A DNA stretch of 64,000 nt from Bacteroides mediterraneensis (GTDB lineage Bacteria; Bacteroidota; Bacteroidia; Bacteroidales; Bacteroidaceae): positions 967,280-1,031,279 of the forward strand of contig NZ_LT635783.1 in NCBI RefSeq assembly GCF_900128455.1, read 5' to 3'. The position numbers were made by a program, and so were the translations under genes. The notes under the pieces are model-generated. The model saw nothing but the letters and a program-made list of their open reading frames with translations. It made no database searches and was not told where the DNA came from. This document shows positions 19,116 through 28,077 of the stretch, piece by piece. Positions within the stretch are counted from its first letter, which is position 1. Every line of letters begins with the position of its first letter.

Positions 19116-19775
19116 ATGAAAAAGCTTTTCGTATTATTCGCTTTAATGGTTATAGCTTCTACATCATATGCTCAAGTCTATAAAATGTATAAGACTCGGA
19201 ACTATCATAATCAACTTCGCTTAAATACAATGACAGGCGAAGTACAACAAATTCAAGATGATGGTCAGTCTTGGGAAATTTGTAGTGCGAGAGAAATTTT
19301 AGGAGATAAAGAAGGACGATTTCGCCTTTATGAAACACAGAATATGTGGACATTCATAATGCTTGATACATATACAGGTAAGAATTGGCAAGTCCAGTTT
19401 AGTGTCAAGGGTGAGGATTACATGTTTGCTGCACCAATCAACATATTTTCTCTTGCATATCCTGAGAAGTCGTCAAATTGGACTAATAGATTTCAGATGT
19501 TTGCCACTGAAAACATGTGGACATTTATATTGTTGGACTCATATAATGGACGACTATGGCAAGTTCAATATAGTACACAAGATTTAGACAACCTATTTTG
19601 TATTCCTATAAATAAATACGAATTAGTAGAAAATAACGAAAGGTGTATATTCTCTATTCAGCCACTGACAAGTATGTATCAATACTATCTTATAAACGAT
19701 AATACAGGTGATATGTGGAAATTTCAGTGGAGTACTAAGGGTGATGATTATAGATGGATTGAAAGATTCAGATAA
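19116..19775 (+). CDS. Exported protein with four tandem WxxQ-type repeats
   Basis: 219 residues. Signal peptide MKKLFVLFALMVIASTSYAQ. The mature protein is made of four copies of a 40-46 residue unit at about 22-60, 68-112, 125-170 and 178-216. The best-conserved core is NMWTFxxLDxxxGxxWQVQ (copies 2 and 3). Copy 4 (SMYQYYLINDNTGDMWKFQ) is looser, and copy 1 keeps mainly the TG turn. The alternation of aromatic and acidic residues suggests short beta-meanders, perhaps a small propeller or barrel. Function unknown. The helicase gene starts 14 bp downstream, so the two are probably co-expressed. Confidence 0.78.
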   Translation: MKKLFVLFALMVIASTSYAQVYKMYKTRNYHNQLRLNTMTGEVQQIQDDGQSWEICSAREILGDKEGRFRLYETQNMWTFIMLDTYTGKNWQVQFSVKGEDYMFAAPINIFSLAYPEKSSNWTNRFQMFATENMWTFILLDSYNGRLWQVQYSTQDLDNLFCIPINKYELVENNERCIFSIQPLTSMYQYYLINDNTGDMWKFQWSTKGDDYRWIERFR

Positions 19776-19789
19776 ATATTACTTCCAAT

Positions 19790-22405
19790 ATGCAGCCATT
19801 GTTCATTTGGGTAATTTGTATAATTGCTATTTCGGTTATTGTAATAGCGATGGTACGAACACGCCTAAAAAACAAATCCAAAGAGCTTGCAGAAAAGCTA
19901 AACCATATATCTGCATATAGCGAGAAATCAAATTATGAGCAAGCAAAAGAGAGATTATCGGCTCTTAAGGAGGGGGCGTTTATAGATATTCCCTCAGACT
20001 TAAATAATGGCTTTTATGGCAGGGTAATCTCCGCAACGCAAGAAAAAGATTTCATCAATCATTATAAGGTGCATTTCCAAGAGGCATATTCACTTCTGAA
20101 GAAACTTGAAGCCTTTAACATCACTCCATCAGAAACCATATCCAAATTCATTAACGACTTTGGAAGAATCAACAAACTTGTAAAACAACACAATGATGGT
20201 GTTATAACCTTTCTACTTGACACGCACAGGGACTTTTTTGACCATTGCCTAAAATACCCATTAGACAAGCAACAAAGACGCTCAATTGTTTCAGAAGAGG
20301 ATAATTGTTTAGTAGTCAGCAGTGCAGGTAGTGGTAAAACCTCTTCAATTGTCGGTAAGGTTAAATATCTCACCGAAATCAAGGGTATAGCACCTGAAAG
20401 AATTTTACTTATCAGTTATACCAACAAAGCAGCAGCCGAACTAACCGAAAGAATGGCGACCAATGGATTGAAAGGCTACACATTCCATAAGTTAGCCATT
20501 GATATTATAGGCAAAACGACAGGTACAAAACCATCTATTTGCGACAATACAGATTCATTGTTTGTAGATATATATCACAAATTGTTAGATAAATCGTCTT
20601 TCAAGAAAAGTATAGTGGAATACTTTATTGATTACCAAACGAATGAAGCTGATTGGGAACAACGCAAGAATGAAAGACGGGAGCAATTATCAGGACTAAA
20701 GAATGTGCAGCTAAAGGCGATGTTTCCCGATATGGACGGCAGAGCCATATATGTGAGAAGTGAACAAGAACAAAAAATATGTTTTGCTTTGTCCTCGCTG
20801 GGAGTGAAATTCAGATATGAAGAACCATACGAACATCAATTAGCAGATGAGATGCACTCACAATATCGTCCCGACTTCTCAATATATTTTAAGCAAGGAG
20901 GAGTAACCAAACGCATCTATCTTGAACATTTCGGAGTTGATGAACACGGGCTTGTTCCTGCTTGGTTCGCAAAAGATAAGGGTATAACCTACGAAGAAGC
21001 CAATCAGAAATACAATGATGGTATAACTTGGAAGAAAACTGCTCACGAGAAATTTGGCACACAACTTTTAGTAACATCAAGTGCAGATTTTCATTATTCT
21101 GATATTAGGGATAAACTCCGTAAACTATTAACTGAAGCAGGTGTACCAATTCAAGAAAAGACCGATGAGGAGTTATACGATTTAGTACTACCCAAAGGCA
21201 GCAAGCAGGAAAAGGCGTTTATACGACTTGTTGTTACTTTCGTTACATTGGTAAAATCAAGTTGTAAATCAGTTAAAGAGGTTTTGAAACAAGCCAAAAA
21301 TGCAGATGATGAACGAAGTGTGTTTATCATCAAGAATATATTTCAACCTGTATATGAACGCTACATAAATGCGTTAAGCGATAGTAACCAAATTGATTTT
21401 ACCGATGCTATTCTTCAAGCCACTGAGATATGTCGTACTTCACACCCTGTTGAATATGATTATATCATAGTGGATGAGTTTCAAGATATTTCTGTTGACC
21501 GTTACAACTTCTTGAAAGTATTGCGAGAGGGTAATCCTCCTGCAAAGTTGTATTGTGTGGGTGATGATTGGCAGTCTATTTATCGTTTTTCGGGAAGTGA
21601 TATGGCTCTATTCAATCAATTCCCCGAATATTTTGGAACAACGGAGATAAACAAGATTGAAACGACATACAGATTTGGAGAGCCTTTGGTTTCTTTATCG
21701 TCGAACTTTATACAACGCAATAAAGCCCAAATACAAAAGAATATCCATTCGTTCAGCTCAGAAATGAGAACCGAGTTGGAATTCTATGCTTATGATAGAC
21801 GAGATTACTGCAATACGATAGGGCAACTTGTAGCTTCTATTCCATCGGATAAATCAATATTCCTATTGGGGCGTTACTCTTTTGATGATTACTACCTCTC
21901 TTTTATGTACCAATCAATTAAAGAGGGTAATAGATTCTACTATGTGATAGGAGGACGAAAAATAGAGTTTTTAACCGTACATAAGTCAAAAGGTCTTGAA
22001 GCGAATTATGTAATACTCTTACAATGCAATAAAGATACATACGGTTTCCCATCACAGGTGAGTGACGACCCTGTGCTTAACTATGTGCTCACTAAGAGCG
22101 ACCAATTCCCATACGGAGAAGAAAGAAGATTATTCTATGTTGCAATAACAAGGGCTAAGATAAAAACGCTTGTATTATACGATAAGCGTTTCCCGTCTGT
22201 ATTTGTGGATGAATTCTTGCACCCCGAAAAGGTGTCAGAAGAAAGCTATGTAAAGCACCCTAACGCCAATAAAAGATGGACAAGAAGTGCAGACCAATTT
22301 TTATTGAAACTGCACAATGAAGGTAAAAGTGTCAAATATATTGCAAACAAAATGGGTAGAAGTCAAACTTCGATTGTAATGCGATTAAACAAACTAAAAA
22401 AATAG
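19790..22405 (+). CDS. Membrane-anchored UvrD/HelD-like SF1 helicase
   Basis: 871 residues. Residues 4-21 are a transmembrane segment, unusual for a helicase. The ATPase follows: Q-motif around 160, Walker A AGSGKT (179-184), Walker B IIVDEFQD (about 558), DDWQSIYRFSGSD (about 590) and the motif VI YVAITRAK (about 783). Between the motor halves lies an insert with YRPDFSIYF (about 358) and IYLEHFG (about 376), a pattern like the PD-(D/E)xK-type region of helicase IV. The last 30 residues (KYIANKMGRSQTSIVMRL) form a helix-turn-helix. It is the last gene before the right end of the element; a role in defence or DNA repair is possible, not shown. Confidence 0.85.
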   Translation: MQPLFIWVICIIAISVIVIAMVRTRLKNKSKELAEKLNHISAYSEKSNYEQAKERLSALKEGAFIDIPSDLNNGFYGRVISATQEKDFINHYKVHFQEAYSLLKKLEAFNITPSETISKFINDFGRINKLVKQHNDGVITFLLDTHRDFFDHCLKYPLDKQQRRSIVSEEDNCLVVSSAGSGKTSSIVGKVKYLTEIKGIAPERILLISYTNKAAAELTERMATNGLKGYTFHKLAIDIIGKTTGTKPSICDNTDSLFVDIYHKLLDKSSFKKSIVEYFIDYQTNEADWEQRKNERREQLSGLKNVQLKAMFPDMDGRAIYVRSEQEQKICFALSSLGVKFRYEEPYEHQLADEMHSQYRPDFSIYFKQGGVTKRIYLEHFGVDEHGLVPAWFAKDKGITYEEANQKYNDGITWKKTAHEKFGTQLLVTSSADFHYSDIRDKLRKLLTEAGVPIQEKTDEELYDLVLPKGSKQEKAFIRLVVTFVTLVKSSCKSVKEVLKQAKNADDERSVFIIKNIFQPVYERYINALSDSNQIDFTDAILQATEICRTSHPVEYDYIIVDEFQDISVDRYNFLKVLREGNPPAKLYCVGDDWQSIYRFSGSDMALFNQFPEYFGTTEINKIETTYRFGEPLVSLSSNFIQRNKAQIQKNIHSFSSEMRTELEFYAYDRRDYCNTIGQLVASIPSDKSIFLLGRYSFDDYYLSFMYQSIKEGNRFYYVIGGRKIEFLTVHKSKGLEANYVILLQCNKDTYGFPSQVSDDPVLNYVLTKSDQFPYGEERRLFYVAITRAKIKTLVLYDKRFPSVFVDEFLHPEKVSEESYVKHPNANKRWTRSADQFLLKLHNEGKSVKYIANKMGRSQTSIVMRLNKLKK

Positions 22406-22427
22406 TCGAACTTTTTCTTTGATGTAC

Positions 22428-22459
22428 CTTGTGTGCATCGGACTATTCTATTATTTTTG
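22428..22459 (+). promoter_or_regulatory. Outward-facing promoter near the right end
   Basis: CTTG (22428-22431), 20 bp, then TATTTTTG (22452-22459) fit the Bacteroides -33/-7 spacing. It points out of the element toward the chromosomal TPR gene at 22669. The rest of 22406-22668 holds attR and a weaker box TACCTTCG at 22639-22646, which is probably the TPR gene's own promoter. Confidence 0.45.
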
Positions 22460-22523
22460 TACACAGAAACGAGTTACTTGAAAGCAATTCAAGGTAGAAC
22501 GCAGCAGATTGTACCGTTGCCAA

Positions 22524-22553
22524 GTCATTACCTCAAAAACGGGTAATTATCCC
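22524..22553. other. Candidate attR (right end of element)
   Basis: GTCATTACC (22524-22532), then the shared core AAAAACGGGT (22535-22544), then chromosomal AATTATCCC. The site itself is a dyad, ATTACC..GGTAAT, around a 9-bp centre, as expected of core sites bound by a tyrosine recombinase. Confidence 0.6.
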
Positions 22554-22668
22554 AAAGTCCTTTGTATAAGGTACTAACAGAAGTTTTCCAGAATTACGGA
22601 AAAATATTGTAATGTCTTCGTGTTCGATTTATAAATACTACCTTCGCATCAATTCAAAGAAATAAGGA

Positions 22669-23493
22669 ATGAAATATTTAGTCTTGATTTTGTGTAGTAT
22701 ATTCTCTTCTGTGTGTGTCTTGCAGGCACAGTCGTATAATGAAATCGTTGAGCAGGCTATGGAGTGTGTGAAGAAGGACAGTCTGGTACAGGCCGAACAG
22801 CTTTTTCGGAAAGCATTGAAACTTGAACCGAACAATGCACGGAATGCTTTGCTTTTTTCCAATTTGGGAACTGTACAGAAACGCTTGGGAAAGACGGATG
22901 AGGCTATTGAATCGTACTCACTGGCGTTGAACATCATTCCGTATTCTACAGCTATGCTGTTGAACCGGGCAGCTCTTTATCTGGAAAAGGATTTGCTTCA
23001 GAAAGCATATCTGGATTATTGCAACGTGATTGATCTTGTGCCGAAGAATCAGGAAGCTCGTCTGTTTCGGGCCTATATCTATATGCAACGGCGTGAATAC
23101 AAGGAAGCGCGAGTAGACTATAATGTGGTGCTGGAACAGGATGTGAAGAATAAAACGGCCCGTATCGGCCTGGCCATGCTGGACGAGAAGGAAGGACGCT
23201 TTCAGTCGGCCATGGATGCCATGAACCGCCTGGTGTCTGATTATCCGCAGGATGTCTCGGTGTGGAAGATGCGTGCGAATATGGAATGGGAGCACGGACA
23301 ATTGGATGCGGCTTTATATGACTTGGATGAGGTGCTGAAATTAGATGCTCGGGATGCAGCCTCGTATGTAATGAAAGGAGACATTTACTTGGAGCTGAAA
23401 AGAAAGTCGGAGGCTCGTGACGCTTACGAAAAAGCCATAACTTTGGGGGTATCACGTGCGGAATTGCTGGAAAAATTAAAACAGTGCAAATGA
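22669..23493 (+). CDS. Exported TPR-repeat protein
   Basis: 274 residues. Signal peptide at 1-20 (ends LQAQ), followed by about six tetratricopeptide repeats covering nearly all of the mature protein. Typical repeat cores include AEQLFRKALKLEPNN, AIESYSLALNIIP and ARDAYEKAITLG. TPRs build a protein-binding superhelix, so this is likely a periplasmic scaffold or chaperone-like adaptor; the partner is unknown. First chromosomal gene beyond the element. It reads in the same direction as the next gene, 75 bp downstream, which has its own promoter. Confidence 0.88.
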   Translation: MKYLVLILCSIFSSVCVLQAQSYNEIVEQAMECVKKDSLVQAEQLFRKALKLEPNNARNALLFSNLGTVQKRLGKTDEAIESYSLALNIIPYSTAMLLNRAALYLEKDLLQKAYLDYCNVIDLVPKNQEARLFRAYIYMQRREYKEARVDYNVVLEQDVKNKTARIGLAMLDEKEGRFQSAMDAMNRLVSDYPQDVSVWKMRANMEWEHGQLDAALYDLDEVLKLDARDAASYVMKGDIYLELKRKSEARDAYEKAITLGVSRAELLEKLKQCK

Positions 23494-23568
23494 CTTTCTA
23501 AAAATATGTTCGTTTTTGTTTGTACTTTTTAAAAAGATTTTGCTATCTTTGCATAAAATCGTGTAACA

Positions 23569-24705
23569 ATGCAAATTCGTTCGGTCATAAAATTAGGAGT
23601 TATACTTTCCGTGGTACTGTTTTGTATCGGGATTGCCTTCTATGGTTTTGCTCGTTTGAGTATGGCCGACAAGGAACACCAGATTGATGTTTTCGATTTT
23701 GTACCTCAGAATTGTGCAGGAGTTCTTGAGACTGATAATATCGATAATTTTATGCACGCCTTTTCGCAGGTGGCCTATTCCTCTCAGTTGGACACGCTGC
23801 ATCGTTCCGGCTTGATTAATGATCTCTTGTCTGATTTGAACGAGTATTCTTCTGTGGCTGCACACGGCCTTTCATATCAGATGCATTATGTGGTGATGAG
23901 TTTCCATCGTCCTCATACGGCCATGGATGTGGTAGCTTATTTCCGTACGGGGAAAGAAGGGAAACATCAGTTGATTGAGGCGGTACAAAGTCGGTATGGG
24001 GTAGGTTTTGCACCGAAGAAGGAAGTTTATCGTGGAAAGAAAATAGAAATATATCCTCTTAGTTCTACAAAGTATCTGTCAGTTTATACGACCGACGGAT
24101 TGGTGGTGGTGAGCTATCAGAAGAAGCTGATTGAAGAGGTGATTGATGCGGTGAAGGATAATAAATCACTTCACGATGATTCCGTATTTGCTTCCATACA
24201 TCATCCACAACCTGCCAACTTCATTACCATTTATGGGCGTACGGCATCCATTCCATTTTTAGGAAAGGAGGCTTGCCACAGCTGGAGTGAGTATGATATT
24301 CACTTGAACAGCGAGGTGTTTTATTTGAGCGGGCAGATGTATGAGTCGGCAGACTGCCAGCAGCGTACCATCGAGGCGGTGCGTGCGATTCCTACGGTTT
24401 GCGAACCGGACAGTTTGCTTATTGTGTCAGGACATAATAAGGTGGATTCGTGTGTGGCACAGATAGCGGCGTCGCCTTCCCATTCTTTGTTTGATGAATG
24501 TGTATCCAATTTGTCACGGGATGCTTCTTATATTATGGTGACAGATATGGAAAAGGTGATGGAGTCCCCTGAAAAATATGCTTCTTATCTTCCGCCGTTT
24601 ATGCTTCGGCATGCCGATTTGTTCCGTTCCTTTATCTTGTCTGTACAGCTTACGGAAGTGGACAATCGGTTGTCACACATCTTTGTCTTTACCTACAAAG
24701 ACTAA
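23569..24705 (+). CDS. Membrane-anchored protein of unknown function
   Basis: 378 residues. One N-terminal transmembrane helix (about 9-31), then a large extracytoplasmic domain. I do not recognise a catalytic motif. The pattern DFVPQNCAGVLETDNIDNF and later pseudo-repeated halves resembles the DUF3352-like surface proteins that Bacteroides encode widely. A good promoter precedes it: TTTG at 23519-23522, 21 bp, TATCTTTG at 23544-23551. Convergent with the MFS gene, the two stops being 10 bp apart. Confidence 0.7.
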   Translation: MQIRSVIKLGVILSVVLFCIGIAFYGFARLSMADKEHQIDVFDFVPQNCAGVLETDNIDNFMHAFSQVAYSSQLDTLHRSGLINDLLSDLNEYSSVAAHGLSYQMHYVVMSFHRPHTAMDVVAYFRTGKEGKHQLIEAVQSRYGVGFAPKKEVYRGKKIEIYPLSSTKYLSVYTTDGLVVVSYQKKLIEEVIDAVKDNKSLHDDSVFASIHHPQPANFITIYGRTASIPFLGKEACHSWSEYDIHLNSEVFYLSGQMYESADCQQRTIEAVRAIPTVCEPDSLLIVSGHNKVDSCVAQIAASPSHSLFDECVSNLSRDASYIMVTDMEKVMESPEKYASYLPPFMLRHADLFRSFILSVQLTEVDNRLSHIFVFTYKD

Positions 24706-24715
24706 ACCTTCTTTT

Positions 24716-25915
24716 TTATCTGAGTTTGTTTCTTTCAAAATGAGGACCTGCCTTGAAATGAAAATACAGCAGGGAAACTACGGTCAATGAGGCACCAAAC
24801 AGGTAGGCTATTTTGAACGTGGCTATTTCTGCGATGTATCCTCCAGTCAACATTCCGATTCCTAAACCGACGTCCCATGAGGTCAGATAGGTGCTGGTAG
24901 CGGTTCCTCGCTGGTTGTTGGGGGCAAGATTTACAAACAAGGTATTGTAAGCCGGGAACATGGTACCGAACCCGATACCCAGCAGCAATGAAATCAGAAA
25001 GAAAATGATTGTTGTTATTCTCAGACTCCATTCTACGAGCCATCCACAGGCTGTCAAAGCAAAATAGCAGGCACTGACCAGATATAATCCTGCGGCGATG
25101 ACTTGGGTTACCAATCCTTTGTCTACTAGTCTTCCACTAAATAACCGGCTGACAGCCATTCCTACCGCCATGAGGGTGAAAAAGAATCCCGTTTCTGCAG
25201 TAATGCCAATTTCTTGTGCGTACATGGCTACGTAGTTGGTAGTCATTCCATAGGGAATGGAGAGCAGCAGCAGACTGAGACCGGCAGGAAGTCCTTTGAG
25301 TAAGATAAAACGGTCGAGTGAAATGGGGGCACGTTTAACGGGAGCTTTGTAGGGAGTGCGTACGATACAGGCAGCAATGAAGCCTAAGACGCACGAGCCG
25401 AGTGCATACGAAAAGATAGTGGTGTAGGAAGCCCCTCCACTATGCAGAAACAAACCGAACATCGGCCCTATGGACATGGCGATGTTGTTGGTCAGTCCGT
25501 AGTAACCCAGTCCTTCTCCCCGTCGGGAAGAAGGCATGATGTCGATGACCAAGGTGTTGCCGCCTACGGTCACCATTCCAAAAGAAAAGCCGTGAACGAC
25601 ACGGAAAATGATAAACAAGGTCAATACGGTGGCAGTCATGTATCCGGCAAAAATAAGCGTAAAGATGAAGTAGGCCAGCAGGTATAAAGGCTTGCGGGCA
25701 AACGTGTCCAGAAAATAACCGGAAAACGGACGGATGCACAAGGAAGAAACCGTATAGCAGGAAAGGACGATTCCGATGGTAGTGTGTGATGTATGGAATA
25801 CTTCCGACAGATAGAACGGAAGTATCGGTGTCAGTAGCCAGAATCCGAAATAGAGCAGAAAATTAGCAGCCAGAATGGCGCAGAAACTTGGTGTGACCAG
25901 TTTATCTTTTGGCAT
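24716..25915 (-). CDS. MFS transporter
   Basis: 399 residues from MPKDKLVTPSF; an upstream GTG in frame is not favoured. About twelve transmembrane helices. The loop 2-3 motif appears as RPFSGYFLDTFARKPL (a variant of GxxxDrxGrR), and RGEGLGYYGLTNN follows helix 4. This pattern is typical of the YfcJ/YhhS-type drug/metabolite exporters of the family. Substrate unknown. Its start is separated from pheS by a hairpin, so it likely has its own promoter. Confidence 0.88.
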   Translation of the reverse strand: MPKDKLVTPSFCAILAANFLLYFGFWLLTPILPFYLSEVFHTSHTTIGIVLSCYTVSSLCIRPFSGYFLDTFARKPLYLLAYFIFTLIFAGYMTATVLTLFIIFRVVHGFSFGMVTVGGNTLVIDIMPSSRRGEGLGYYGLTNNIAMSIGPMFGLFLHSGGASYTTIFSYALGSCVLGFIAACIVRTPYKAPVKRAPISLDRFILLKGLPAGLSLLLLSIPYGMTTNYVAMYAQEIGITAETGFFFTLMAVGMAVSRLFSGRLVDKGLVTQVIAAGLYLVSACYFALTACGWLVEWSLRITTIIFFLISLLLGIGFGTMFPAYNTLFVNLAPNNQRGTATSTYLTSWDVGLGIGMLTGGYIAEIATFKIAYLFGASLTVVSLLYFHFKAGPHFERNKLR

Positions 25916-25951
25916 ATTCGGAGGAGAGTAATTATTGAGGTGTATATAGAT

Positions 25952-26021
25952 AAACACGGATTACACAGGATGAAGTCTGGGAAATTCCCTTTCCACTTTT
26001 TCCGGTGTAATCCGTGTTTTT
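25952..26021. terminator. Long-armed hairpin between pheS and the MFS gene
   Basis: AAACACGGATTACAC (25952-25966) pairs perfectly with GTGTAATCCGTGTTT (26005-26019) across a 38-nt loop, with T's after. On the minus strand it follows the pheS stop and would terminate it. Confidence 0.65.
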
Positions 26022-26049
26022 ATTACTATAGCGTATGGAAAATCAAGAA

Positions 26050-27069
26050 TCAGTTGGCCGATTCGAATTCTTCCAAGAAGCGCGTGTCGTTTTCGGAGAA
26101 CATACGCAAGTCTTTTACTTTGTATTTCAGGTTCGTGATACGTTCCACTCCCATACCGAAAGCATAACCTGTGTATACTTTGCTGTCAATGCCGTTGGCT
26201 TCCAGCACTGCCGGGTCTACCATACCGCATCCCAGAATTTCTACCCATCCGGTATATTTACAGAACGGACAGCCTTCACCACCGCAGATGTCGCAGCTGA
26301 TATCCATTTCTGCACTAGGTTCCGTAAACGGAAAGTACGACGGGCGCAGGCGGATTTTTGTATCCGGACCAAACATTTCCTGTGCGAACTGCAGCAGCAC
26401 CTGTTTCAGGTCGGTGAAAGAAACGTTCTTGTCCACGTACAGACCTTCTACCTGGTGGAAGAAGCAGTGGGCACGGTAGCTGATAGCCTCATTACGGTAC
26501 ACACGTCCCGGACAAATCACGCGGATAGGCGGTTGTGACACTTCCATTACGCGGCTCTGTACAGATGAAGTGTGTGTACGGAGGATGATGTCAGGATGGG
26601 TTTCGATGAAGAAGGTATCCTGCATGTCGCGTGCCGGATGGTCTTCAGGGAAGTTCATGGAAGAGAACACATGCCAGTCGTCTTCAACTTCCGGACCGTC
26701 GGCGATGGTAAAGCCCATACGACCGAAGATATCGATAATTTCGTTGCGTACAATTGTCAGCGGATGGCGCGTACCGAGTTTGATGGGATAGGCTGTACGA
26801 GTCAAATCCAGTTCGGCAGCACTGTTGTCCTGATTCTCGAATGTTTCTTTCAAAGCAGCAATGCGTTCTTGTGCCAGATTTTTCAACTCGTTCAATTTTA
26901 TACCTACTTCTTTCTTCTGTTCTGCAGGTACGTTACGGAAGTCAGCCATCAGTGCATTGATGGCGCCTTTTTTGCTCAGGTATTTGATACGTAAAGCTTC
27001 CAGCTCATCTGGATTCTGTGCGGAGAGTGCTTTTACTTCCTGAAGCAACTGTTCTATTTTTGCTAACAT
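26050..27069 (-). CDS. pheS: Phenylalanyl-tRNA synthetase alpha subunit
   Basis: 339 residues, normal PheS length. With PheT it charges tRNA-Phe. An N-terminal coiled coil (about 1-85) is followed by the class II core: HPLTIVRNEIIDIFGRMGF, LRTHTSSVQ (motif 2 region), GRVYRNEAISYRAHCFFHQ and the motif 3 segment GMGVERI near 308. Residues around 250-275 carry a Cys-rich stretch, CDICGGEGCPFCKYTGW, which is an extra compared with E. coli but common in Bacteroidetes PheS. Stand-alone; pheT is not in the window. Confidence 0.95.
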   Translation of the reverse strand: MLAKIEQLLQEVKALSAQNPDELEALRIKYLSKKGAINALMADFRNVPAEQKKEVGIKLNELKNLAQERIAALKETFENQDNSAAELDLTRTAYPIKLGTRHPLTIVRNEIIDIFGRMGFTIADGPEVEDDWHVFSSMNFPEDHPARDMQDTFFIETHPDIILRTHTSSVQSRVMEVSQPPIRVICPGRVYRNEAISYRAHCFFHQVEGLYVDKNVSFTDLKQVLLQFAQEMFGPDTKIRLRPSYFPFTEPSAEMDISCDICGGEGCPFCKYTGWVEILGCGMVDPAVLEANGIDSKVYTGYAFGMGVERITNLKYKVKDLRMFSENDTRFLEEFESAN

Positions 27070-27094
27070 ATCTCTTCTTTAATTATTTTGTCTG

Positions 27095-27193
27095 CAAAGG
27101 TAAGGATTTAAACTGAAAAAATTCTGTTTTTCATTCAATAAAAAAGAAAACTCTTGTTTCGTAGACAATGAATGGAAAAAAAAGGTAATTTTG
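27095..27193. promoter_or_regulatory. Divergent -7 boxes for pheS and the lipoprotein
   Basis: On the minus strand TACCTTTG (27095-27102 complement) lies 26 bp before the pheS start. On the plus strand TAATTTTG (27186-27193) lies 23 bp before the lipoprotein gene. Clear -33 boxes were not found for either. Confidence 0.55.
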
Positions 27194-27215
27194 CGGCGAT
27201 ATTTGAGGAAACCAA

Positions 27216-28073
27216 ATGAAAAGACTAATCTTTGGATGCTGTCTGCTGATGCTGATGGTATCGTGCGGAGGGGGGAAGAAGAAAGCAGACCCTTTCGCCG
27301 CATTGACTGAACAAATTGATTCTATAAAAGTACATCCGGATTCCATTCAGGATTCCACTGTGGTGGTAGAGGAGCAGGTTCCTGCGGCTGCAGATGAAAG
27401 TTTTGCTGATTTCTTTTATAATTTCGCTTCCGATGAGGCGTTTCAGCGGACGCGTGTGGTATTTCCTTTTTCTTTATACAAAGGGAAACAGGTGACCCGC
27501 ATTCAGAAGGCAGGCTGGAAGTTTGATCCCTTGTTCAGTCGGGAACCGGCTTATACCGTCCTTTTCGATAAGGAAGAGGATATGGAAATTGAAAAAGATA
27601 CCAGTCTGCATAGTGTGCAGGTCGACTGGATTTTTCTGACAGACCGGCGAATCAAGCGTTATTATTTTCAGCGGAAAAAAGATTCCTGGTTTCTGGAGGC
27701 CATCAATGTGGAAAAATTGCCGGACGAAGAAGATGGAAAGGAAGACTTCTATGCTTTCTATGAGCGGTTTTCACGAGATTCCTTGTTTCAGCAAGAACGT
27801 CTGCACGATCCGCTGAAGTTCGTGACGGCTGATCCGGAGGATGAGTTTCAGATACTTGAAACAACTTTGGAGCAGGGGCAATGGTTTGCTTTCCGTCCAC
27901 CGATGATGAAGGGACGCATGACCAATGTGCATTACGGTCAGCCCGAGAATATACATTCTGACTATAAGGTCGTGGAATTTAAAGGATTTGGCAACGGTTT
28001 CAGTAATACGCTGTATTTTGAACGCTACGGAGGTGAATGGAAACTGATGCGATTTGAAGATTTGAGCGATTGA
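27216..28073 (+). CDS. Lipoprotein, DUF4348-like
   Basis: 285 residues. Lipoprotein signal with lipobox MVSC, Cys17 being the modified residue, followed by GGGKKK as often seen on Bacteroides lipoproteins. The mature domain carries alternating charged and aromatic stretches (for example [14 protein letters not shown]) and matches my memory of the DUF4348 family; role unknown. It ends 4 bp before murB, forming an apparent operon with murB and the beta-lactamase-fold hydrolase, which suggests, but does not prove, an envelope role. Confidence 0.78.
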   Translation: MKRLIFGCCLLMLMVSCGGGKKKADPFAALTEQIDSIKVHPDSIQDSTVVVEEQVPAAADESFADFFYNFASDEAFQRTRVVFPFSLYKGKQVTRIQKAGWKFDPLFSREPAYTVLFDKEEDMEIEKDTSLHSVQVDWIFLTDRRIKRYYFQRKKDSWFLEAINVEKLPDEEDGKEDFYAFYERFSRDSLFQQERLHDPLKFVTADPEDEFQILETTLEQGQWFAFRPPMMKGRMTNVHYGQPENIHSDYKVVEFKGFGNGFSNTLYFERYGGEWKLMRFEDLSD

Positions 28074-28077
28074 CGAT

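Larger units (their letters stand above)
10680..22544. mobile_element. Integrated mobilizable element carrying ermF
   Basis: About 11.9 kb between msrA and a TPR gene. It has its own integrase, two replication-type proteins, an oriT-like hairpin cluster and a MobV relaxase but no conjugation (tra) genes, so it should be mobilized by a helper element, as Bacteroides mobilizable transposons are. Boundaries are proposed from the identical 10-mer AAAAACGGGT at 10680-10689 and 22535-22544. Joining the right inner flank to the left inner flank gives GTCATT-ACC..GGT-GA-AATGAC, a dyad expected at attP. Integrase-to-relaxase genes have mid-range GC; the cargo (ermF to helicase) is visibly AT-richer, suggesting later acquisition. 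Exact ends are inference. Confidence 0.72.

Noticed and set aside
10680..22544. CTn or ICE with full conjugation system
   Set aside because: No tra genes, coupling protein or VirB4 homologue is present; a mobilizable element fits.
24716..25957. GTG start at 25957 for the MFS gene
   Set aside because: The extra 14 residues overlap the hairpin arm and lack MFS character; ATG at 25915 is preferred.
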